A DNA stretch of 64,000 nt from Liolophura sinensis (taxonomy: Eukaryota; Mollusca; Polyplacophora; Chitonida; Chitonidae), in NCBI RefSeq assembly GCF_032854445.1, contig NC_088302.1, forward strand, positions 18,039,338 to 18,103,337. The letters run 5' to 3'. The notes under the pieces were generated by a model that worked only from the letters and a program-made list of their open reading frames with translations, made no database searches and was not told the DNA's origin. Every line of letters starts with the position of its first letter. The first letter of the stretch is position 1. The position numbers and the translations under genes are program-made. Shown one piece after another: positions 12,201-24,200 of this stretch.

Positions 12201-15200
12201 AACTTTGGTTGTTTTTTTTGTTTTTTTTGGTAGAAATCTTTGGGTCATGGGTCATGCTTCAATGATAATGGCAGCTATTCTGATGGCACACTACATTTAT
12301 CGTCTGTCAAGTGGTATGTTTCACTTTTTAATACCACAATGTCAAGATTAATCTAATTAATTTCATATAATCTTTCTACTACTGTCAGAGGGTCAATTGA
12401 AATAAGCTAATTTTTGGGAAATATATCAACCCTGTATAAAATATAATTAACTCTGCCTCGTTTTGTAATTTCTCTGTCAGTGATGTTCTGCAATACATAA
12501 GTTTTGAAGTCCTTTATTATAGCAGGGCAGTATCCTGTGTGAAAAGGTAAACCCATGGGTGGTGGTCAGTATGTAATTGTTAACATTTGTTGCCATTAAC
12601 AGTGACCTGTCTCAGGGTCATTATTTTGTCTCAGGACTTTGGCTGGACATAAGCTTTCTCTGGTCAGCTACAGCAAATGCCAACTTGCAAAGTTCATTTA
12701 CCTTATTCCCTATTACCTTATTCCTATAGCTTGTCTGTGTAAACAGATGGCCATCACCAAGTGGGTTCATATCAGTCTGAAACTACTAAGAAGTGTAGAA
12801 ATTCCAAATTTAATAGAAAAAAAAATAATCAGGAGAAAAAAAAGAAAAACGAGAGAGAAAAATGGGGAAAAAGTTGTTGGCATCAAGATTGCAAGAGTAC
12901 ACAGAACAGCTGTCATGGAGACAGTTTGGTTGAGGCAATTTGTGTATCCTCGTCTTCTCTCTAGCAATGGAAGGGACGGCAGCCGAGTGATGTAAATGTG
13001 ACACTCTGATTCACTTGACAGTTGTTGGGAGAAATGCAGGAGGTTTCCACGGTAACTGCAGGATTCCCAGGAAACACCGGGCTTCATGTTGCTTCCCACA
13101 TCGACAGGAGGAAGTTTCTATGTCACTTTGTCGTTTTTCAAAACAACTTCTTTTTTTTTTTTTAAATAAACTTTTTTTTTTTTTTGGCCACAACTTGTTA
13201 ATTTTTGTCTCTAATTTTTTCTTTGCACTGATAAAGTTTCTTACAAAACGACTTCCTTGATTTTGCTTTCCCATACTTATGTCATTTTTAAAGCTTTGGA
13301 GTTTTTTTTTTGGTCTTCTGCAAACAAATTACTCCAAAATGGGGCAAATGTCTATTCCATTCTGGCCACTGCTGGTACAACCATAACAGGGTGCTCAAGT
13401 ATTTAAAATTCAGTTTCCCATGGCTTGGATATTGAGGGTTGGTTTTTTTCCCCAGAGCTTGTGGGTGTCCGATGTTTAGTATTAACTGTGAGATAGCCAC
13501 TAGACTGAGCCGGGTAAACTGTCGGCTTTATAATCACTGAAATAGCGACCTGTCTGAGCGTGAAATAATGATCTTGGTTGAGAAAGGGTTCATCGCGACT
13601 ACTTCAGGGTCATTTGACATGGTAATTTCCCTTGACGTCAGAAAAACAGGCTTTAATAGCATAACATTTTCACATGAGTGGACCTTTTAACTGATCAACA
13701 TCTTGAAGACAAAAACTTTGAAAAAAAACATGAGAAGTATGTGTGTGTGTATATAAGACTTTCTTTATTGGAAGGATGAAAACTTAACGAAAAAGCACAA
13801 CTGATAGGCAAATTTGACTTGAGAACCCCAAAGACTTCAGATGATTATGTGTCTGCATGTGGATTGATACAAGGAAGTTCTCAAGAATCCTTTGAATCTT
13901 TTATTTGCTTTTCAAATAAAACAATTTTGAAAAATGATCGTATTGTCCAATAATAGCTTTATTTATAGAGTGTGGATACAAGTTATCAGCAGAGTACATT
14001 CCTGATAAAGATATCTAAGATAAGATATCTGCTTTCTTTTCGTATTACATTTAAGACATCAAAGAAATTAATGTGTCCACATATTTAAAGGGCAGATACT
14101 GGTTATCCTCTAGCCTAAACAATCATAAACATGATAAACTGCAACAGAGAAAAAGAATTCCAAGAAATCCCTTTTGTGTCTTTTTCTCTCAAGATTATTC
14201 TAGAGCTTAATGGAATGTTTTGTTATTTTTATGTGTAACTTCACCAGTGAATTGACAGCAGCTGATGTGAAGAGAATGGTGGGTGATTTTAAGGACGTGG
14301 AATTAATGTTAAAATAATTAAACCATAATACCTAAATGACCATAAACTTTGTCCGTTTATCGGGATTCTGAGAGTTCTGTTTATTTTAGGAAGGTCTTTT
14401 GAGGTTTACTTGGAACATTGGGATGTTATTCTGCTGGAAAATTGTAAGTTTCAGCACCAAAAATAATATTTTGTGATATTTATTTGCCCCTAAAAATTCA
14501 CTTTTGCAGGTGAAATTGTACATCATTTAGGGGAGCTTTTATTTTCTGCAGTTTGAAAATTTCACAGGTAGTTAATATTCCTAGAGATGCATGCGCCTAT
14601 GCAAGCAGTCACAGGCATGTTGTCTGCTACATACAAGGGTACTGTAGTAGATGAGGAAATACATGTGGGCTATTCGTGCATGTGTAAAATTGAAGATAGA
14701 GGTTTGTGTTCCACTTAATAAAGCATCACACTCACTGTATGCATCCTGTATCTGGTCGTTATTTTTATGTAGATGTCCTGTTGAGTTGCAGATAAATGGT
14801 AACCAAATGTTTATAATTTACCACGGTAACTTTTTCTCTCTGTCACCATGGGCCATAGTAGTTTGTAATCTTGTTGACTCTTGTGTGGTCGTAGTCTACC
14901 TATGGTCACTACTGCCTCAGATCGTAACTTTACATATCTTTTATACCTTAATAGTGAAAAGAATCGGTGATTTTTTGGTTGTGGTTTTTCCTTTGAAACT
15001 TAGGTTATGAATTTTGAATGAAAAAACAAGAAGGAAAAAAATTATGCGAAAATTATATGAAACTGAAGTGGTGCATTTAGAAGCTGTAGGGCACAATTCT
15101 ACAATTGTTGCTATAAGAAAAATATTTTCAAAATGTTTAAATAACAGTTGTATTGTTGGAAGATAGGAAATAAAATTATGAACATGTTCAGGCATTTGTT

Positions 15201-18200
15201 AATTAAGACAAATCTGTCCAAATTTGAACTTTAAGTCGCATGTAATGTTGAAGTTTTATAATTTGATGTAAATCAATAATCAATTTGTGGAATCGGGGTC
15301 CCTGTTTACTATTCATCGACTCATAGCCTTGTTTATCAGACGGGGTTGTTACAGTAGTGTGAACAATCCGTAGACGTTTACAAGCCAGTTAGACATAGTC
15401 TTGGTAGAGACAGCCTGTTTTTGCTAGCCCATAGTTTGTCCTCATGTACAGAGTGATGTATCAGCAGCCCTGGTGTGAAGGAGGTTGTAGGACAGGGGTG
15501 CCTCAATTAGACTCAATGCCAGCTTCACAGCAAGGGCCACAACTGCTCCCTGTTACTCGCCAAGTCGCCCAATTTCTCCTGACAAGAGAATGGAATGACC
15601 TGCCATCTTCCTTCGAGCCTCATAGTGAGAATTAACCGATGTACATAGCAGTGGGTATCGAGGCGAATTAAGGAATATCTTTTTTATTGTGTGTTTTTTT
15701 TTCAGCTCAGATTTTGACGATCATGTGAAACCACTGGCGCACTTCTTCGCTTGCGCCTCAAGATTTGCTTCCCCTTTCTCCTGAAATGTTTACCATTTTT
15801 GGTCTGTTTCTAGAATATTTCAAAATAGAGATATTAGACTCTCGAATGAAATTGATCAGCTTTTCATGAAAAGAAATTAAAAATATTATTTGATGAAAGT
15901 CAGAAATATAGATACTGTAATCCCCCCAACTTTTTCTTATATGGAAAGTGAACTTTCTGTGCAATTTTGGCACTGATGCCAAAATTAGATAAAAGAGCGT
16001 CAAAACTTATTTGCAAATGTGATCTTTAGTATTTTTTGAATTTTTTTTTCAAGAGAAAAAGGCATTTGAAAATATTTTTATATGGTGGGTATTTGGGACC
16101 AGCTTTTGGTATTTATCGTTGTTGCATAATAATGTTCTAAATAAGGATGTGATGCTTGTCTAATAAATTTATTGGAATGTAAATTTCTTGTTTATATCGA
16201 AATATATGCATTTAACCTAAATTATGATAATATTTATGAACATATTAAAAATATAAATATGATCCAAATTGAGGTTTAATACATTTGTTAGCTGAAAAGA
16301 ACAAATTCTAGTGCAAAAATATTTAAAAAAATATTTAGAAAAATTATTTTCAAGTGTCTTTTTCCTTAAGGAAAAGGCAGAAAAAATATTGAAGACCACA
16401 TTTACGAATAACTTTTCGCACCCTTTCATCCTAACTTTTTTTTTATGTTTGTGTCATTTTTGTGTTTTCTCCACCTTTAAGAAAAACGTTTGAGTTTATC
16501 TCAGTCTACCGCAAAGACTGTTCCAATAATATATTTAAATAAACACTTCGATAACATGGGGAAAGGTTGAAGATTTACAATAAGTCTGACATGAAGCCAT
16601 TGTTACAACTGTCTTCTGTCTTAACACACATAATCATTAAGCTGGGAAAGTTTGTTGGTTGCTAAAGGAAGGATATGAATGGATTCCTTTTCCGTTTTGT
16701 TTATACATATTGACATACATGGACAATTTTGATCCAAATGGAAAAAGAAGATACCACCAGATGTCTTTTGTTTTTAGATTTCTTCTGTTTTGGGGTCACT
16801 TAGTTTAGATTTAGAAAGCTGTTGGGTTATTGTGATTAGGTAGGAAAGAACTGTCTGGTTACACATGTAGCACAGGTTGTGGCGCTAAAAATTCAGGCAG
16901 TGAGACACAGGTATAAGTGTATAGATTTGCATGCTACAATACTCGTAGTGTGCACCAGGTAGAGTTATCAAATGTGATCATTGTTATGCTCCAAAGCAAA
17001 TGTCATGTGGGCATCTCGATAAAAGTGAAAATCTACCTCTCTGCTTTGACTGATCTTGATACACAGGGTGGAGCAAAAGTCTGGACCCATAGACAATTTA
17101 CTGTATAACAATTTACAGTTTATAAGAAGTGTTCGAACTGACTTCCACTTTCCTCCAAACACTTTCTTACTCGGGAGACTCATGATCTTTGAACATTTCG
17201 AGTCATAGAGTTATTCAATTCATCTGTCCAAGACAAAATTATTTTCATATCAAGGCACAATACCTTTGCTTACAAAAGCACAAGTTCTACTCTTTCTGGA
17301 ATTGTTAGCTTCTCTGCCATGAGTAAGAATCTGAAAGATAGTAAATAAAATTAATAAAATTATACATGCTACTTAAATGATCAAAATTATGTTAAAAATA
17401 AATGAAAACAAATTCCGTGGTAAATCCAGACTTTTGCTCCATCATGTATATATTTTTGTCTTAGATTTTCTTGTTTTTCCAAAATTATGTAAATATGTTT
17501 CAAGAGGAAAACAATTGCTGGGACAGTCCACACCTCCCCCAAAACAGATAAATGTTATTTTAAATAAGTATTATTTTTATTTTCATACCGTCCTCGGATA
17601 TTGGACAAAGATTTATTCTGCCATAAAACAACAATTTTAATTGGTGTGACCTTACCTCCTTTTAATATTTTAGACTTTTTGGGACAATTTTCCTTCTGTT
17701 AAGTGAGCAGATCTGAATTAAGCATTTAGTTTATTCAGGGGTATTTATTAAAGGGCACCTACATATGAGGACATGTGTCAAATTGATTACACCTGTAATT
17801 TACATCTCATCATGTTTTCTTTTTTCTTAATTGTGCAGGTGGGAATATAGTGAAAGTGTGGGATGCACTTTCTGGAGGTAGACTCTTCACACAACTCTGT
17901 CACCACCACAAAACTGTTACCTGTCTCTGCCTGTGTGGAAACAACCAGCGACTCGTCACAGGTGGGCTGGACAGGTGAGACATTCGTTAAAAGTTCATGG
18001 TTGATGGGAAGATTAGGAATATTACGCATGACTTATGAAGTGTCAGACCTCCAATCAACACTGCAAGGACCAGAAAATATATGGCATTTTAAAATTTTTG
18101 CAGGTTTTTACCCCTCTTGTGGATGATTTGCACCTCTGTCTGGGGTTCATGCATGTGGATTGAGGGAGGGATGTTCCTCACCTGGGGAATACAAAATACA

Positions 18201-21200
18201 TTTTTTTGCATGTTATTCACTGTGAAAAATGTAAAAAATTCATAAAAAACAAATTTGGAATCTGCATGAAATGATGCATAATTTATTCAGAAGTTGTCTT
18301 TTTCTAAATCTTGTCATCTGACTACGTGGTGTCAAAACAAATCCAGTTTAAGTTGAACTCAGAACGCAGGATTAAATCTGTACACACATGTACATGTAAA
18401 GTTTAGAAAGCAAATGTTGTTTTTATTTTTGCAACGTGTCATAACCACGGTATCACAGTGCAAAGTAAGGAAAATTGAACATGCCGCCATGCAGTCAGGA
18501 TTAACCAATCAGATATCAGTCATTTATATAACCTGTGAAGACAGGTGTTTCTGTGGGGCGTTTATGAGCATGGGTTACTAGGAACACAACTTTGTGTTAC
18601 CTTTTCTCTAATATGGCGTTGCCGCTGGTTTTATCAGAATTCCAGATTAAAATTTGATTTACCTGTATAGAGTTATCAAGTGTCTCATAGAGTCAGGTCC
18701 GTTTCCACTATTCTTCAAAAATAACTAATTTTATATTATTTGTCGTCTTTTCGTGTTATGCTGGAGTTCACACAAGTATATGCACTTTGATGTAAGGTTA
18801 GTTTTTATGTAACAGAGGATGAAGATTTTGGCTTCCACTATCGTGTTTAATGCAAAGTACATGAAGCCGTCTTCAGTGTGATTTGTGCACCTGTTGCATT
18901 TGATTTGAGAAGCACAATTACATTGGTGTAAATGGCACTCACAAAAAGTCCAATTTTTGGAGTTTACACCGAATAATGTCCTCACAACATCCCAGAATAA
19001 ACAGATCCTATAATCAAGCAAAAAGATTGAAGAATGTAGTGATTTGGAGTGAGCCCATTCCCTTTAAATATCATAAATGTTTTGGTGTTTAGATTGATCT
19101 TGCAATTCATCCAGTTGAATTATTAGCTTGCCTTACGAAGTAAGGAGAGGTATTATGAGGGGAAGATCAGATGCAGGTCGGTGCAGTGTCAGTGTCCTGT
19201 TTGGCCAATCATAGGGCTGCTCTCTGTGCAGTGTCAGTGTCCTGTTTGGCCAATCATAAGGCTGCAGCGGCCACCCATAGCACACAGATAGCCAATCATA
19301 GGGCTTCAGCAGCCATCCATAGTACACAGATAGCCAATCAGTGGTTAGTGATTTGCATTTAAAGGACCAAGGACAAAGGACAAAAGACCATATTCCATGA
19401 ATGCCTTGTTTTTGTTTTTTTTTCTTGTCACTAATCTGACAGCCCTTTCATTACAAAAATCAGCAAGTTTCTCAACCTGTCAATAAATTGAGGAAAGAAA
19501 ACTCATACAACATGGAAAGTGTATATTGGTATGCAATATATTTTGATCCTTGGCACACTTCAGATCTGTTAAAAATTTTACCATAAGTAAGTTTTCCATA
19601 TTTAATTTATTCCTGTAATCAAGATTTTATTGTTATGGAAATGTGGATAATATTCAGCAGGGTTTCCATGATAAACCTGGATTATTCTGGCTTAAATCCG
19701 CAGCCGTATCTTGTTATGATTCTTCACCCATATAACCAGGCATTTGGCCTATATAAATGAGATACTGCTAGATAGATTTCAGTAATATTTTCCTCTGGGG
19801 ATATTGCGCAAGTAGATAAATTGCATAATACATTCTAAAATATTTTTGAGAGCCAAAGAAAAAAAAAAAAAGGAAAACAATCACTTACCAAGAAAATATG
19901 ATATTTCTATGTATATATTCCATACATCATTTAGGATTAAATAATGTGAAAAGTGAAGACTGCTGTTATGTCTGCCTTTTGAAATGTATGCTGTGTTGAT
20001 AGTGGGAGCTTGTTAGTATTCTTATCTGAGATATGAACTAAGCAGGTTGTAATGATAAACCCGGCTCATGATGCAGAGCTCATGTCCCAAGGGAAACCTC
20101 AGCTTGTCTGTTGATGAGATGTAAATTACATTGAAAGTTAAGACTGCATGTTAAACCAGAAGGCACCCATCTGTTAAATCCATAAAGGCTTGATATGACC
20201 ACCCATTTCAGTTGTAATCTGCCACACACGATCAGTCAGCAGTTCTTGCCAGAAATGGTGCGAGGTATACCACCTCCAGATCATATCAGCCTTTCTATCT
20301 GGCTCCAGCGTCACACAGATAACTTAATATCACTTGTTATCTCCCTCCCTTTTTTTTTTATAGATCATAAGCAGATTTAATCTCTAGGCTTTTATAAGTG
20401 TGTCCATCTCGACAGATTAGCGGAAATCATGTCAGCAAGATCAGAGGGTGCAGATAGCTGTTTTATTACTACTTAATTAATATGGGTATGAAGTATGGTT
20501 TCTGATCTGGCCCGGCGGCCAAGACTCGCCCCCAGTGGCCAGACATTAGCCAGGGTTATCTATGCTCCCCGGGAGCATGGGGCTAGAATGACAAGCTGCC
20601 GTTTTATTGGGCCCCCTGGGGCGTGAAAGATTAATTGAGCATTCAAAGGGCAATAAGAGAGTATGGGGCCAGTGATATCGGCTGCTTTCAGGGAAAAGGG
20701 TTTGAAAACCAGTCTGGAACAAAGAGAGCTAACAGAGTTAATACTGCGCATAGTTTGCCTAATTCAATTGTCAGCAGAGTTGTCTGTGCCAAGTTCATTT
20801 GGAATTATGTCTCTAAAGAACTTGATAACAGTTTGATCGAATTTCAATGGTCGACTTGCACCTTGCATAAGGTTTACAGTTCCACAGTGCTCTGTATTAA
20901 AAACATCATGTGGTGAAATGATTTTTTGATTGCATTACACACGCTCTAAGGTACAAAATTAACAACATTGTAAATTTATTGTTTTAACAAAGCAACTGCC
21001 TCAGCTGTTGGGCTTTCAAAATGATTTTAGTAGCTTATGTGTTCCGGTTACCTGTTGTAAATGGCAGACGTGAATCTTAACTCTGTGACCAGTATATTTG
21101 TCGGCCTAGTTTGCTTCACAGTTGTTGTCATACAATACGTTTCTGTTGTACAAGAGAGATACTATAGGCCTACTCCATGTAAGTTTTCAGCTAAGTGCAA

Positions 21201-24200
21201 CAGGACTGAAAAAGAGGAGATTATTCTTATTTATTTTAATTATAATAATTATTTATCTACTATAAAATTGTTCAATTTTCAAAGCATTTTATTTTAGGTT
21301 AATTGTCTCAGCCCACAAATTTTCACCATTTTTTATTAAATAACACCACTGCTCATGTAGCTCCACCCATTCCCAAGTAGTCCAACCATTCTCAAGTAGT
21401 CCCAAAACCTCCCAAGCAGTGCCAAAACTTCCCAAGCAGTCCCAAAACTTTGCAACTAGTCCCAAAACTTCCCAAGTAGTCCCAAAACTTCCCAAGCAGT
21501 GCCATAACTTCTCAAGCAGTCCCAAAACTTCCCAAGTAGTATCAAACCTTCCCAAGCAGTGCCAAAACTTCCCAAGCAGTGCCAAAACTTCCCAAGTATT
21601 CCCACCACGAAGTACGTTCTATGTTGTCCCACTTCTCATCTAATCTTGTCAAAGCTCCCTCTGCATGGAGTCTTTGATGTCGTTTTGATGAAGTCATTTC
21701 TAATCATATCCGTATCCTAGGTGATTATTTCTGGACATGCGTTTGTTGTTGTTGTAGACATGTGAAAATCTATGATATTAGCACATATCAAGTGGTACAT
21801 ACACTGGACTATCCTGGAGCCATTCTTAGTGTTGGAATATCAGTGAGTTTTTGTCTTTTCTTTCTTTTTTGGTACATGAAGATATGAAAACACTTCTTTT
21901 TTTGTAGATGCAGAGCTCAGCTCATTGTGAAGTGATAATTATTGCAATTTTAGTCTCTTTTTTTGAAACACACACACACAAAATTTACATTTTTAAAATT
22001 ATAGCATCATGGGTAAAGTTGTATGAAGACAGCAACAAATTTAAAAAGTATAATGTCAGACAGGAAGTTGTTAAGAAATGTTTCTAAGAAAGTTGTCATG
22101 CACTTTTGTTCCTAGGGGGTCTACTTGGCTGAGGTGGTTAGCATACCAGCACAGCACAACGACCCAGGAGCCTCTCACCAATGCAGTCACTGTGAGTTCA
22201 AGTCCAGCTCATGCTGGCTTCTTCTCCAGCTGTATGTGATAGGTTTGCCAACAAGCTGCGGATGACTGTGGGTTTCCCCTGGGCTCTACCTGGTTTTCTC
22301 CAAAGATAATGCTGGCTGCTGTAATATAACTGAAATATTATTAAGTACGACGTAAAACACCGATAAAATAAATAAATAAATTTGTTGCTGCTTTAGCACT
22401 ATTGCACCTGTGTTGCTGAAATTTTCATAAAATGTGAATATTCATTAATTAGCATGATGTGTGAAATATTGAATTCTTTTGTTTTAAACATTTGGAATAG
22501 TTGTGTATTGAAGAGGGTTATCATTTTTTTTTCTCACTCATTCAGTTTGTGTATGGCCGAGTTGCCTACCGCTATAAAATTGGCCGCCGCCTCATAAGAG
22601 AAATACTCTTGATAACGGCGTAAAACACCTGTCAAATAAATAAAATAGATAAATCAATTTGAGTATGTGTTTGTGTGTGCACTAGGTAAATGCTATATGA
22701 CCTCATAGTACTACTTTTCTGTCTTTTGATGAAGATGTTTGATATATATGTACAGGCTGATGACAAGGTGATAGCAGTAGGAACTGCAGACGGATTGCTC
22801 TCCATCCAACACAGGAAGTCAGACGACAAAGGTCAACGGTCAAAAAAGACAAAAAAAGCCTCTTACAAATATGTATTGAAAGGGAAAGTTCATTCCCCAC
22901 AGCAGGTGAGATATGGCAAATAACATCTGTAATAACCGAAATATGTGTTCAAGTGGAAAGTTCATTTTGCCCAGCAGGTGAGATATTGCACTGTTAGAAC
23001 TGAAATGTGTGTTAAAAGGGAAAGTTCATTTTCCACAGCAGGTGAGATATGGCAAATAACATCTGTAATAACTAAAATGTGTGTTAAAAGGGAAAGTTCA
23101 GTTTCCTCAGCCTATGAGATATGGCAAATAACATCTGTAATAACTAAAATGTGTGTTAAAAGGGAAAGTTCATTTTGCACAGCGCTTGAGATATGGCAAA
23201 TAACATCTGTAATAACTGAAATGTGTGTTGAAAGGGAAAGTTCATTTGCACAGCATGTGAGATATGGCAGATAACATCTGTAATAACCGAAATGTGTGTT
23301 AAAAGGGAAAGTTCAGTCTTTACTGCAGGTGAGATATGGCAAATAACATCTGTAATAACTGAAATGTGTGTTAAAAGGGAAAGTTCATTTGCACAGCAGG
23401 TGAGATATGGCAGATAACATCTGTAATAACCAAAATGTGTGTTAAAAGGGAAAGTTCAGTCTTTACTGCAGGTGAGATATGGCAAATAACATCTGTAATA
23501 ACTGAAATGTGTGTTGAAAGGGAAAGTTCATTTTGCACAGCAGGTGAGATATGGCAAATAACATCTGATAGAACTGAAATGTGTGTTAAAAAGGAAAGTT
23601 CATTTTCCACAGTAGGTGAGATATGGCAAATAACATCTGTAATAACCAAAATGTGTGTTAAAAGGGAAAGTTCAGTCTTCACTGCAGGTGAGATATTGCA
23701 AATAACATCTGTAATAACTGAAATATGTGTTGAAAGGGAAAGTTCATTTTGCACAGCAGGTGAGATATAGCAAATAACATCCTGAAGATCACATTATACT
23801 TGTGGTGAAATTGTCTCAAGCATAATGTGGCATTCTGAAAGAAAAACAAAAAACATAACATGCACACATTAAAGGAAGAGAACTCAAAAATTTAATTAAG
23901 GGTCATCATAATGACCTTGAGAAGCTGTCTTAAAATATGTGTAATAAATTTTAAAAATTTTAGACAAGTGCAGTGTATGTCTGATTTTATATCAGATTAT
24001 AAGGTGGGATTTATAGGACAGGCATAAAAAAATCTAATAATTATTGCAGACATTTTTGTGTATGTATTTCATTGGTTTTTGGTCAACTCTCAAGAATATT
24101 TCACTGATATAACGGAGACAAGATTTTATGATGGGAGGAAACCAGGCTCATATCGCACGACCATCCACAGGTGGCTTTCTCCTCCTCTAACCTGAGTGAT

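Larger units (their letters stand above)
7057..17838. other. 10.8-kb UTP15 intron
   Basis: The largest intron seen. It contains SINEs at 7390-7663, 8262-8324 and 11860-12002, a 50-bp tandem repeat at 9321-9490, and two copies of an unnamed interspersed repeat (8199-8256, 14331-14520). It also has less AT-biased islands at 13470-13660 and 15300-15660. No coding exon of UTP15 is expected, because the flanking peptide is contiguous with orthologues. Confidence 0.8.
17975..21757. other. UTP15 intron (3.8 kb)
   Basis: Holds a CCAAT-bearing tandem repeat (19181-19342), a structured low-AT island (20395-20760) and a 20-bp minisatellite (21362-21604). The rest, including the A-run near 19858-19872, is unremarkable. 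Confidence 0.8.
21843..22755. other. UTP15 intron carrying two SINEs
   Basis: Mostly occupied by SINE copies at 22116-22381 and 22553-22656. A (CA)n run lies near 21969-21981. Confidence 0.8.

Noticed and set aside
12233-12312. Exon-like stretch (TTTTGGTAG acceptor, GTATGT donor, peptide [20 protein letters not shown])
   Set aside because: Lies in a UTP15 intron where the protein is contiguous with orthologues across the flanking exons. A T-run easily creates a false acceptor, and there is no partner exon or recognised homology.
21289-21643. Repeat open frames in the 20-bp minisatellite
   Set aside because: Low-complexity translation of an intronic array.
22945-23770. Long open frames on both strands with a 24-residue repeat (MCVKRESS / [12 protein letters not shown] types)
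   Set aside because: They are products of the 72-bp minisatellite, whose length is a multiple of three. They are not genes.
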